Shown piece after piece: positions 24,701 to 32,953 of a stretch of DNA of 64,000 bases. Where the stretch lies: NCBI GenBank assembly GCA_038030265.1, contig CM075937.1, forward strand, positions 5,332,001-5,396,000, written 5' to 3'. Both the position numbers and the translations under genes were made by a program. This stretch comes from Corythucha ciliata. Lineage: Eukaryota; Arthropoda; Insecta; Hemiptera; Tingidae. Each line of letters starts with the position of its first letter. Within the stretch, counting starts at the first letter, position 1. Below the pieces are notes generated by a model. The model was not told the DNA's origin. It did not search any database and was given only the letters and a program-made list of their open reading frames with translations.

Positions 24701-27700
24701 ATAGCTACAAAATTACACACATGACAGAATAGCGAGGAGCTAAATATCCTCGAAATTGAACATTTTCAGCCTGAATATTCGCGAAATTGCAGGTTTGGGG
24801 CCCGCAAAAGCCCAAAGCTTGAATGGTAACACTGCAGACGATTTGCCACGACATTGCTATATTTCGGGCTGAAATTATGAAAAATGACAAGTTTCGACGT
24901 GAATAAGATTGGTTTAGCAAATTCTGAAAATTTGAGGTTTTCAAGGACTAGACCCCGCAAAATTGGCTTTTTGTGGAGCCGAAACCTTCGAGCGATCCAA
25001 ACCCCCAAATTGATTTTATGGGTGTGCCAAGCCCAGAAATGTCGATTTTTGAAAACGTTTTTAAGGACTGAACACTGAAAAATTTGGTTATCAACTACTT
25101 AACCCCGCGAAATTTGTTTTTTCAGCGACTTGACCCCGCGAAATTCGTTTTTTTAATGGCCAAACCCCACGACATTTTTTTTTCTGTGATTTAAACTCCG
25201 CGAAATTGGGGTTTTGGAGAGCCCCAAACTTGCGAAATTCATTTTCCAAAGCGGCAAAATAAGTTTTTTCATTTTGGATTTTGAAAAACCCAATTTCGCG
25301 GGGTTTTATTTATTAATCAGTGGGCCCGCACCCGGCCATGCTGAGTCCGAGGGCGCCAAAGCCATTATTTGCTCATACGCCATACCCAAGGGTGTTGGGG
25401 TCGGGCTCGGGAGACCTAATGCGGGTCCACAAACCTCGCTGCCCTCCTAACAAACCCCAAAACTCGAACCCCCTCGGTTCTGGAGAATACCAGGGCGGGT
25501 AGCCTATCCGTTCCAAAAACCTGGAACCTGATCGCCGCAATCCTATCGCAGCTACCAACAAAGTGTGTCGTCGTCTCTTCCTCCCCTTCACACTCCCTAC
25601 ACATCGGGTCCGCCATTATGCCCATCTTGAATAGATGCCTTCGGACAGCATAGTGGCTCGTAAACATCCCCACTGCTCTTCGTAGATTACGCCTATGTAG
25701 AGACAACGCTCCTCTATCCCAACTTCTTACGCACAACCTCGCCTGCCTGCATGCCGATGTTCCTTGCCAGGAACTAATCGCAACACCGTCTGCCCAGTTC
25801 CGCGGGGGTTTAGTAATTGAAAACTACAATTTCGCAGGTTTTGGGCCTTAAAAAAAAAAACACATAATGCCCAGGTTTTTCTCACTCAACAAACCAATTT
25901 CACAGGCTTAGGCGTGTCAATCACTTCATGAAGTCAATTTTGCGGGTCGAGTAAGGCTTTAATCTTCACGAAACCAATTTCGCCAACCAATTTTATGAAT
26001 GTGCCAGCCCCGTGAATTTTGACCTTTAAAAACGCTAAACACGCGTTAGAATTGGTTTTATCAATGACTTTACTCTCAAAGTTCTTTTTCTCAACGACGT
26101 AATAAACCCCGTCAAATTTGGTTTCTTCAATACAAACCTCTGCGAAATTGGTTTTTTGAGTAACCAAAACCGCGAAATTGACAAGGCGCCGAATCCGAGC
26201 TATTGGCTTTTGAGTGAGCCAACTCCGCGAATTTTTTTTTTTTTTTTTTAAAGAGCCGAGATCCGGGAAAATTTTGTTCTTTCTTCAGGGCAAAATTACA
26301 CGAGAATGGGAATGTTCTTTTCAAGTGCTTATTTTGTGAAATTTGGTTTTTAAATGCCCCAGCCAAACACCTCAAAACTGGGTTTTTGTTTGAAACAACT
26401 CCACGAAATTCCACGGTCCCCCCTCCCTTTCTACCCCCTGAAGGTCCTCCAGGGTCACGCTCTCTCTTCCTTCCTGTTTTAAAAGTGCTCCCTTCGCACG
26501 CCTGACTGCGCCAAGTTCGGCTCGCGGACCGCTGCATGCCAAGGGATGAGGAGAGGAGGGGTGGGGGTAAATTGATCCCAGTCAATTCGGAGTGGACCCT
26601 CCTGTGACCAGCCTGAATCCAACCAGTTCCGATACTTGGGGGTGGGGCCGACTTTCTGTGGGACCCCCCCATCCACCCGTCAAATAGTTTTATCGACTAA
26701 CCCATGATCCTGAAGTGCTGTGGCTGGTGGATGGGTAGGGTGGGGAGCGGGAGCTCGTAAATCTCAATAAGAGAGAATGAAGGCCGTATTATTCCACCTT
26801 TTAAAGAACTGCAGTAATGATGCCCCACTTTATTCATGGGGTTCGCCCATTGGTTAACTACCAATCGCGATTTCTTCCACTAGGGCCTAGAATGGCCTTA
26901 CGCCAGGAATGGCCAACCCAGACCCGCGGGCCAAGAAGGGACCCGCTGAGCCTTTCACAATGGCCCAGCCGTGGCCTGCAGTGGTAAATTATCATTTTTG
27001 GTGTTGGATTTTGGCACCACTTTGATTTTTGTGCAAATGGAAAGCGCTACAATTCGCGCCCCCTCGTGCGTGGCTAAAATGAAGAAGGCGCACTTATGTG
27101 TGGTTCTTGGGGCAAGTAAACGGATACAAGTTTGGAATGTGCTAATATTCGTGCCCATCACTTAATCCAGACCGAAATAAAAAATATAACGCTTATTGGA
27201 GGTTGAAATTGAGATAAATGGTTAATTCACGGCTGAGATTATTGAGAAAAGTCACTGATTCACGGACAGAAGTGAGAAAAAGTGCTTAATCTCAGCTAAA
27301 ATCCAGAAAAATACATAGCTGATTCAGGCGGGGGGAGGGGACGTTAATACACGGCTAAAATTGATAAAAAGCGCTAGAATAGACAATAAGTAGGTGTAAA
27401 AAAGCAATAATTCGTGGTTAAAATTACGAAACAGGCTAATTCACGGATAAAATAGTGAAAAATCGATAATTCATCGATGGTTTTGTCATAAAGGGTTAAT
27501 TCGCTCCTGAAATTACGAAAACATAAATTCTCGGCTCATTCAGAATGCAAGTTCGTGTCTCAATCTGAGAACAAGCGCTAATTCATGGCTAAAAGTGATA
27601 AAATCGTTAATTCACGGATAAAATTGGGGCAAATCGCTCTTTAGCGGCTAAAATCACGAATTCACGGCCAAAGTGGAGAAAATAGCAAATTTGCAGCTAT

Positions 27701-29541
27701 GGATAAAAATCGCAAATTCACCATTAAAGTTGAGAAAAAGCGCTAGAGTGTGAAAGAAACGCTAATTCGCGGATAAAATTCAGAAAAAGCATTAATTCGC
27801 GGTGAAAATTGGGGAAAACTGTCATTCGTGGCTCGCTTAAAAGGTTGAAATTAGTTATTTCACGACTAAAATCAAGATAAATGGCTAATTAGAGGTTTAA
27901 GTAGATATTAACATTTGCTAAGTTACAGAAAATGGCAAGTAACGGTTTCCGGAGGCAACTTCGTGGCTAAAATTAGAAAATAGCGCTAATTGTCGGGTAA
28001 AATCGCTCATTAGCGGCCGAAATCAGGAAAAAACAACTTCGTGGCAAGAAAAATTGTTGATTTGCGCCTGAAATGGAGACAAACCGCTAATTCGCGGCTC
28101 CCGAAGGCAACTTCATGGGGGCCGCTGGTGAAAGATTCGCCCGGGGGGCGCCAAATGTTCAAGGCTGGCACTGCAATGAGCTGCCCCAGGGCACATTTTT
28201 GTGCGAATGGAAAACACTATATTGTACTGTAGTTAACGAATGTTGTTGACGTTATTGAACAGGCCCCCCAGTGCGTTTTTATTCAGAGCGTCACAGCCTT
28301 TTGCTAATAGATCAAAGTGTTGTGCTCAAGGAGGGGGGGGGGTCGAGGATGGGAGGCCCGCCTGAGTTATTACAACCAGTTTATGGCTCTCGACCAAAAA
28401 AGGTTGGCCGGCCCTGCCTCACGCCATAACATCCCAATATCCAGATTTTCTCTTTCCATTCTCATCCAGTAATGTTGTGGAGGTTGAGTTAACAAGTTGT
28501 TAGAAATTATATCTCTTTGTTTGTCTCTTAGGTGTCGAAATGGGAGATAAATTCTTCGAGAAATTACTCCACGGCTACCGCATGGGCAAACCCGAGTACG
28601 CTTCCGAAGACGTGTAAGTGTTATCTTTATTCAAAAACCACATAATTTTCCCCTATTTTTTTATTTGCATTCTTATTAAAAATCATCAGGTATAACTTGA
28701 TGTACGAATGCTGGAGGGAGCAACCGATGCTCAGGCCGAGTTTTACCGAGTGCGCCGAGCGTCTCGGTAACATGTTGGAAGAAAGCGTTAAACAAGTAAG
28801 ATTTCCCCTCCCCCTCCCTTCAGAAATATGTATTATCTTACTTCATCCACCCCTGTTTTATTTTTTTATTCGCAGCACTACATCGATCTCAACGACTACT
28901 ACGTCAAATTCAACAGCCATCAAACTGGTCAAATCGACTATTTGAGCATGTTGTCCGCGCCCACCTACACTAATTGTGTCACCATGGCTGCAGGTGAAAA
29001 TCCGTATGTGAGAGAGGGCTACCTTGAAATGAGAAATAAACAGAAGAGAAACGAAAAGGACGGAGATGAAATGGAATTAACTCCAATGCTGGTGCCTGGT
29101 AAAATCGAAAACACTAATATTATTAAACATTATTTATTATTTTTGGGAAAATTTCTTTAAAATGCATTTTGAAGGTTTTTTTTTTTTACTTATTTTCTGG
29201 GCATTGAACACGCATGATTGTCTAAATGTTGTTTGAAAACGAATGTTTTTAAAATTATTATTATAGGTCAAAACAATTTTTTTAATCCTGGATATGAAGG
29301 TTTGGGAAAAATACAGGGAAATGCACCTACTAACTTTTATGTAGAAACCGAAATTAATGTGTGAGTATTTTCAGTTAATTCAATATTTTTTTAAATTTAT
29401 TAACCAATTTGCATCTAAACCGCACGTGTACAATCGTTTATTTTCCGCTTGCTTTTATTCCAACTCTGAATTAATTTGCAAAACTTTTCATCCCGTTTCT
29501 CTATTTTTTATTGATTTCATTATTGTTTACTAAACAGATAA
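10948..29541 (+). CDS. Pvr: PVR/VEGFR-like receptor tyrosine kinase, 25 coding exons, 5' end missing
   Basis: A class III/V receptor tyrosine kinase that binds PDGF/VEGF-type ligands at the plasma membrane. Coding exons: 10948-11063, 11131-11287, 11363-11496, 11640-11787, 11988-12107, 12332-12486, 12544-12724, 18184-18307, 18382-18560, 18637-18815, 18874-19006, 19074-19406, 19473-19606, 19708-19864, 19941-20050, 20107-20260, 20327-20672, 20741-20877, 20937-21202, 21280-21409, 28532-28613, 28690-28795, 28876-29098, 29267-29360, 29538-29541. All junctions are GT-AG and phases agree. Only the 11787/11988 junction is ambiguous: donors at 11774 or 11784 are also possible. The sum is about 1,300 residues, close to the family norm: seven Ig domains, one membrane span and a split kinase. 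The first exon begins in phase 1, so signal-peptide exon(s) lie upstream and were not found. Orthology to arthropod Pvr is inferred from domain order and kinase details. Confidence 0.9.
12725..12839. other. Start of the 5.46-kb Pvr intron
   Basis: Intron sequence beginning at the GTAGGT donor. Nothing further is recognised before the MITE at about 12840. Confidence 0.4.
12840..12971. mobile_element. Hairpin MITE in the Pvr intron
   Basis: The outer ends GGGGGCCTGTTCT and AGAACAGGCCCCC are perfect inverted repeats. Inside them, TCCACCCGTCC and GGACGGGTGGA form a second inverted pair. Non-coding. Confidence 0.75.
12972..13559. other. Intron sequence without gene
   Basis: Part of the 5.46-kb Pvr intron. 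Contains a C run at about 13024 and diverged repeat-like sequence. Nothing coding is recognised. Confidence 0.35.
13560..15430. repeat. Family A satellite, large intronic array with an orientation switch
   Basis: A long array of degenerate ~31-34-bp units. Up to about 14520 the units read TCAATTTTAGCCGCGAATTAGCG (top strand); from about 14610 on, the complement form GCGCTAATTCGCGGCTAAAA prevails. The core elements are a CGCG, a TTAG/CTAA block, an AATTGA block and a pyrimidine run of TTTTC. This is not a CRISPR: units are degenerate and there are no distinct spacers. It sits in the PVR-like gene's 12.7-18.2 kb intron. Confidence 0.75.
15540..17830. repeat. Family B satellite, large intronic array
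   Basis: Units of the type GCCAAATCCACGAAATTGAT followed by TTTCA and AAGAG, about 26-32 bp long. They are best preserved at 16770-16910 and 17120-17420, where a higher-order block is repeated (16820-17100 versus 17130-17310). Orientation switches within the array; the units before about 15990 are in the complement form. A hairpin MITE is embedded at 16331-16474. Frames translating as HEIDF-type repeats are by-products. Confidence 0.75.
16331..16474. mobile_element. Hairpin MITE inside the family B array
   Basis: ACAGCGTTTCCCATTTGCAC at the left end is matched by its inverted copy at the right end, followed by a paired AATTCTGC; about 30 bp of near-perfect inverted repeat in total. The element interrupts the satellite array, so it inserted after the array expanded. 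Confidence 0.75.
17831..18183. other. End of the first large Pvr intron
   Basis: Intron tail with a G run at about 18099-18110 and the acceptor ATTTTTAAG before exon 8 at 18184. No separate gene is recognised. Confidence 0.4.
18184..19864 (+). CDS. Pvr: Pvr exons 8-14: Ig domains 4-7
   Basis: Seven exons separated by short introns. Ig4 (first two exons) lacks the usual Cys pair: the B-strand position reads EAVWIV and the F-strand position SGVYNLHA. Loss of the Ig4 disulphide is a known trait of class III/V receptors. Ig5 has VMSVTCRVV and GLLSCRAAN plus extra Cys residues (EACPHEG, PACSN, ECANISC). Ig6 has VKIKCGAV and SGTYECIAK. Ig7 has VEWFCNVTG and EGNYRCLGI. The Ig5 exons are interrupted by a 58-bp intron. 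Exon phases agree throughout. Confidence 0.88.
19941..20260 (+). CDS. Pvr: Pvr exons 15-16: transmembrane and juxtamembrane segment
   Basis: Exon 15 encodes a single membrane helix ([19 protein letters not shown] region) followed by the stop-transfer basic cluster YRKVKHEK. Exon 16 encodes the juxtamembrane segment, ending in [17 protein letters not shown], the typical entry to the kinase domain of PDGFR/VEGFR-type receptors (Y-D-x-x-W-E-x-P-R-x-x-L). Confidence 0.9.
20327..21409 (+). CDS. Pvr: Pvr exons 17-20: split tyrosine kinase domain
   Basis: Nucleotide-binding loop [14 protein letters not shown] lysine, and hinge [16 protein letters not shown] kinase insert of about 70-80 residues follows, rich in Asn, Ser and Tyr, spanning the end of exon 17, exon 18 and the start of exon 19; it includes DGYLMTKDM. 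The catalytic loop reads HGDLAARN, with Gly where most kinases have Arg (codon GGA at 21089-21091). Then come the DFG motif ([10 protein letters not shown]), the activation-loop region SDMYTKKGD, and WLSIEAL in place of the APE-type motif. The exon ends in KTPYPG. The 7.1-kb intron after 21409 interrupts the C-lobe. Confidence 0.92.
21410..21604. other. Start of the 7.1-kb Pvr intron
   Basis: GTAAGA donor followed by TG/G-rich simple sequence. Nothing coding is recognised. Confidence 0.4.
21605..21850 (-). mobile_element. Fragment of the large fold-back element
   Basis: Reverse-complement match to the central part of the 3321-5043 element: the CGCTCCGGCAGCTGGCGG segment, the palindrome-bearing region, and the stretch CCAAGGGCTTTGT. 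It lies immediately 5' of the LINE in the Pvr intron. Confidence 0.65.
21903..24080 (+). mobile_element. Dead jockey-like LINE (ORF2 remnant) in the Pvr intron
   Basis: Non-LTR retrotransposon in the same orientation as the host gene. The open segments are 21927-22673, about 22788-23162, 23163-23372 and 23468-23968, with frame breaks and an in-frame stop between them. Reverse transcriptase motifs are present: [55 protein letters not shown] and the catalytic FADD at 23298-23309 (YADD in most families). A C-terminal domain starts with [13 protein letters not shown]. No endonuclease domain is visible, so the copy is 5'-truncated. AATAAA at about 24062 followed by an A run marks the 3' end. Confidence 0.88.
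24081..25415. repeat. Family B-type satellite in the Pvr intron
   Basis: Degenerate units such as GCGAAATTGCAAGTTT/ AACCCCGCGAAATT are spread over about 24380-25320, in part a variant with a TAAATATCCGCGAAATTG core. No gene is seen; open frames are short and repeat-driven. Confidence 0.55.
25416..25800 (-). mobile_element. LINE 3' fragment (C-terminal zinc-knuckle region)
   Basis: The minus strand is open for about 106 residues and matches the conserved tail of many arthropod LINE proteins. It has a basic helix-like part (LTSHY-type segment, here [15 protein letters not shown]) followed by [20 protein letters not shown], a C-x2-C...H-x4-C arrangement. It is separate from, and opposite in orientation to, the LINE at 21903-24080. 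Truncated at both ends. Confidence 0.7.
25801..27179. repeat. Family B remnants and unassigned intron
   Basis: Family B units (GCGAAATTGGTTTTT, GAGCCAACTCCGCGA) run from about 25800 to 26410. A C/G-rich, unique-looking stretch without a recognised product follows (26410-27179). All of it lies in the 7.1-kb Pvr intron. Confidence 0.45.
27180..28110. repeat. Family A satellite, intronic array
   Basis: About 930 bp of units of the type AATTCACGGCTAAAAT followed by TGAGAAAAA and GCGCT, in the orientation where AATTCGCGG is on the top strand. It ends near GAAAGATTCGCCCGGGGGGC (28128), a block that also ends the family A array at about 39815, suggesting a shared boundary sequence. Confidence 0.7.
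28111..28531. other. End of the second large Pvr intron
   Basis: Contains the CGCCCGGGGGGCGCC boundary block (about 28137) and a G run at about 28332. It ends in the acceptor TTTGTCTCTTAG before exon 21 at 28532. No gene is recognised. Confidence 0.4.
28532..29541 (+). CDS. Pvr: Pvr exons 21-25: kinase C-lobe end and cytoplasmic tail
   Basis: Exon 21 continues the C-lobe ([21 protein letters not shown]). Exon 22 has the conserved [15 protein letters not shown]. The tail exons carry several tyrosines in likely SH2-docking contexts: IDYLSM and GYLEM both fit Y-x-x-M, the PI3-kinase p85 binding consensus, and NPGYEG is near the end. The last exon contributes a single base plus the stop: the codon GT|A is split, then TAA at 29539-29541. 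Docking roles are inferred from motif consensus. Confidence 0.88.
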
Positions 29542-29830
29542 AACTCAAGCTCCAGGGCCCAACTCGACTGAGACTAAAGTTTCGTGAACCCGTAATTATT
29601 TTTTATCTTTATTTTTTTTAAACCGAGTTCGAATGGTGTCTTTTTAAAAAAAGAGATTGTAAGCAAAGTAAATTGTTAAGTTAATAATTCAAGAGTGACA
29701 CAGAAAAAACACATTAATTATTTAGCTACTTTATTAGTAAGGCAAGTCATTTTCGGGAACAAATTGCATTAAAATGATCATGTAAGTTACCGTAGTACCG
29801 AAAATCTGTAAATAACAAAATATTAAACAC
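29542..29830 (+). other. Probable 3' UTR of the receptor kinase
   Basis: A/T-rich sequence after the stop. The ATTAAA at about 29822 is a candidate polyadenylation signal. There is no coding potential on the + strand. Confidence 0.45.
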
Positions 29831-29986
29831 TTCAACTGAAACGTATTTCGATTGTTTCTTTACCATGTGCACGAGACCGAGTCGACGTTGAATAATTTAC
29901 CGGCCGTAGAAACGGCTTTTGGGTTATATGCGACCTGGACTCGAACTAAAGGCTACCCACCCATTGTGTTATTAATTAATAATTAA

Positions 29987-30772
29987 TTAAAGTGATTGAT
30001 AATTAACCTCATCGATGAGACCAGTTCTGTCGTGAATCACTTCATCGTACAACAACTTCTTGAATTTTTTTGTCTGAAAATGGTCCAAAAGAGTTTATTA
30101 TAAAACGAAGAAGGAAAGTCAAGCAACAGTGCGTTAAAAAGTACAGTTGGTACGAAAGCTGCAATTCCAACGGCAATGAACAGTTGAGCCTTCAACGTTT
30201 CGGGCATGAAAATAAAATCCCAGGACGACACGAAAATAAATGCAAGAATCGACGTATTAGACAGAACGAGAAATGGAAAAGCCTCGATTCAATTGTTTTT
30301 GAGCGAGCAACACTCGTTGAATACCCCGAACGGCCGTCTGTACGGTCTCGCGACACGTGAACAGACTGAGTCGCCGTAAATGTTCCCCAAGGTCAACTTG
30401 TGGCGAACCACAAGTGGAATAAATTAAAATAATAAAATACTCTCATTTATTCATTATAATGTAAATATGGTTAAAGTCAAACCTAATCTTCACTCCCGGT
30501 GTTTTACCGAGAAACCCCCCCCCCTCGGCCCTCTGTCGTGTTGAATGTAATTGTAAAGTGTGCCTATTTAACAAACAAAACACATATTTAAGCTTCAAAT
30601 GAATGTAAACAAACTTAATTATAAGAATCACAAACAAGTGATAAGGCGTGATTTCGGGATAATTGACCCACCTGTTCGGACATTGTACGAGCCAAAATTC
30701 AGGCGGTTTAGGCGGTTCCTTGGCGAGATAGAGATCACCTCCGCAAGGGATGGGCGAGTCGTGTGAGGGGCG
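29987..30772 (-). CDS. Tentative small multi-exon gene, function unknown
   Basis: Well-formed minus-strand splice sites and matching phases suggest exons at 30772-30672 (after a strong pyrimidine tract and CGTCCAG), 30365-30263, 30189-30145 and 30073-29987 (stop TAA at 29989-29987). The first has the Pro-rich stretch AKEPPKPPEFWLVQCPN. The second has an Arg-rich, acid-poor segment with LNRGFSISRS, resembling a mitochondrial presequence cleavage region. The third is a short hydrophobic stretch (AQLFIAVGIAAFVPT). The last is KKFKKLLYDEVIHDRTGLID to the stop. The 30263 donor (GTCTAA) is weak, and an alternative reading keeps 30145 to about 30290 as one exon with a longer membrane segment. The start codon is not fixed; another possible 5' exon is 31018-30971. 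Convergent with the receptor kinase, 446 bp away. Confidence 0.3.
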
Positions 30773-31371
30773 CTGGACGAGGAGGAAGCCGACCGAGAGA
30801 TCGAGACGAAAATAAAGATTTCTTCATCCACATTTTTCAAGCGCATCGTCCCGGCCTGCCGTGTAGACGAGGAGAAGACAATCTGCCTTGTAAGTCTGGA
30901 AAGCTAAGAAAAAGGGTCTGAAAATATCATCCTAAAAAATTCCATGAAATCAGGAGTTAACCTCACCTACCAACATCGAGGCAAGCTCAAGCGCCCACGT
31001 GGTTGAGAAGCAACGTTTCTGAGCGTTACCACAAAAGGGAGACGAAAGTAAGACAGAGAAACAAAAAACATACATCCAAGATCAACGCGTGACCGATTGG
31101 AATTCATTCCAGGTCCCCTTTTGTGTGTGGGTGTGTGTGTGTGGCACGCACTGGCGCAATTCTGTCGTCTCAACGCTCGTCACTCCCCGAGTCCACAAAG
31201 TGCGCGGCTTATCCGACGTCTTTTGAGAGGCCTCAGGGCCGAAGATAAACCGCGACGCAACGAAAAAACTTATTATTCCATTTGCACGATAAAATTATAA
31301 TAATAATCTTAAAGAATTCTCAATTAAGTATCTGGCCAGATAAGATAATCCCATGTAAAACCTAGTCGTAA
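30773..31371. other. Unassigned; possible 5' part of the minus-strand gene
   Basis: A minus-strand acceptor at about 30896 (TTTCCAG) and a 48-bp exon-like segment 31018-30971, with a good pyrimidine tract and a GTAGGT donor, could be upstream exons or 5' UTR of the tentative gene at 29987-30772. A GTGTGTGTGTGT tract lies at about 31125-31142. Nothing firm. Confidence 0.3.
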
Positions 31372-31910
31372 CTAACTGTTGAAAGGAAAAATAATAAACG
31401 TGTTAAATCTCTTAAAAAAGAAAAAGAACCCGCTACAAACTGACCAGATGAACTCGGACTGATTTGACATTAGAGACACGGTGGATAGAAAATAGTGGAA
31501 AAATAGGGCGCATGTGGACAGGTTGAAAGGCTCCGTGTACCAAATTGCGACATTGCACCCAGTCAAAACTACGGTCAACCCGAGAAAGTGGCGAAAAACT
31601 CGGCTGTTGTCGAGAGTGAGTCTGTCCCCGACGAGTGCTGTCATCGTTCGTTTAAAGTCAATCAAATGACAGCGCCGGGTGATTCGAAAATAGTAAGTCG
31701 CCAGATTGACTCCGATTGTCAAACAGACGGCGACTTCATACAGGAGCGGCATATTGCTATAGCTTACTCCTCTCGAAAACACGTCTAAGAGACTGGCAGG
31801 TAGAAATAGGAAGCAATGCCGTGAACAACGAGAGTGTTGGCGAAAAGCCATGGCTTGAACCGATAGTCGTTGTGGAGAGGGTTAAGTCCTACGACATTTC
31901 CAATGATTAG
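31372..31910 (-). pseudogene. Gustatory-receptor-like multi-span membrane protein fragment
   Basis: Minus-strand frames from 31910 down encode LIIGNVVGLNPL and FKPWLFANTLVVHGIASYFY. After an apparent frame change near 31795 they continue with LLYEVAVCLTIGVNLATYYF, FLGLTVVLTGCNVAIWY and FHYFLSTVSLMSNQSEFIW. That is at least four hydrophobic spans, with basic loops (RITRRCHLIDFKR) between them. The spacing and sequence flavour resemble the N-terminal half of invertebrate gustatory receptors. I could not find the diagnostic C-terminal TY-x5-QF exon. The break, plus the missing start and C-terminus, argue for a pseudogene or a gene split by an assembly error. The family call is tentative. Confidence 0.4.
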
Positions 31911-31965
31911 AAAAGTCGGACTGCATTTTTCGAATGAATTACAAAAAATGTTAGTTTGCTTCTAC
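31911..31965. other. Short spacer
   Basis: Ends at the left arm of the inverted-repeat element. Contains a possible minus-strand acceptor next to 31910. Confidence 0.3.
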
Positions 31966-32953
31966 AGGTGAATGAAAAGTAATTGTCTCTCCACTTTCTT
32001 TTTTCTTTTTCTCGCAGAGCAATTTCAGCAAATTATTGCCATCTTCAGTGCTGCATACAGGATACAAGTACAACGCTTAAATAGGTACCTACTAAAATTA
32101 TTTACATACAAAAATGCATTAAATAAGTAAAAAACTTACGTGTCTATTGAAAGCTAAAATCCTTATGTTAACAATGGTCAGTGGCAACTATTAAACGATT
32201 AGATTGAAATGACTAGATGATGACGTTGATTAACTGACTAGACCGATTCGGGGGAATAAGAGGTAGTAAGGATAGGAACGGACTATTTATCGCCTCCCCT
32301 CGCTCATTGAGGCATTGCTCGCCGTTTTGGAGCTCCTCGTTGATGAAAAGGCCTTCCAGGGCCACGGATGAAATGCGGTGCGTGTGAGCAGGCAACATAT
32401 ACGTGGGCAGGACGACACGCGGGTTCGAGGGTCGATTTAGAGAGCACCTCAGACGCCAAGACTCGAAGTTATGTCCACATTCAATCCTGCGGACGCCAAG
32501 CCAACCACCAGGCAGAGATTTTAATAGTGGAAAATCGAAAAGATCCATTAAATGCCCTGCAAGGCCTTTGCATCAACGAGGAGCTCCGAAACGGCGAGCA
32601 ATGCCTCAATGAGCGAGGGGAGGCGGTAAATGGCCCGTTCTTATCCCTAATACCTCTTATTCCCCCGAATTGGTATAGTCAGTTAATCAACGTCAGCATC
32701 TAGTCATTTCAATCTAGTCGTTTAATAGTTACCATCTGACCATTGTTAACACAAGGATTTTAGCTTTCAATAGACACGTAAGTTTTCTACTTATTTAACG
32801 CATTTGTATGTATAAATAATTTAAGTAGGTACCTATTTAAGCGTTGTAATTGTATCCCTGTAGGCAGCACTGAAGATGGCAATAATTTGCTGAAAGCGCT
32901 CTGCGAGAAAACTAAAAAAGAAAGTGGAGAGACAATTACTTTTCATTCACCTC
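31966..32953. mobile_element. Inverted-repeat element with about 400-bp arms derived from a Penelope-like retroelement
   Basis: The left arm 31966-32362 and right arm 32554-32953 are near-perfect inverted copies flanking a 191-bp centre. Each arm, read outward from the centre, encodes the same peptide block (GL-x-INEEL-x-NGEQCLNERGEA) followed by the same 3' non-coding tail ending near AGGTGAATGAAAAG. This is a head-to-head pair of Penelope 3' ends joined by one remaining GIY-YIG segment. Non-functional as a retroelement. Confidence 0.8.
32363..32703 (+). pseudogene. Penelope-like GIY-YIG endonuclease remnant
   Basis: Just after a CGACE-like Cys pair (KCGACEQATYTW), the neighbouring frame reads YVGRTTRGFEGRFREHLR, the Y-V/I-G-x-T-x-R-x-F...R-x-x-E-H motif of GIY-YIG nucleases of Penelope-like elements. 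The C-terminal block INEELRNGEQCLNERGEAVN corresponds to the family's usual end (E-x...N-E-x-x-x-L-N). A frameshift separates the two halves. The reverse transcriptase is absent. Confidence 0.75.
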
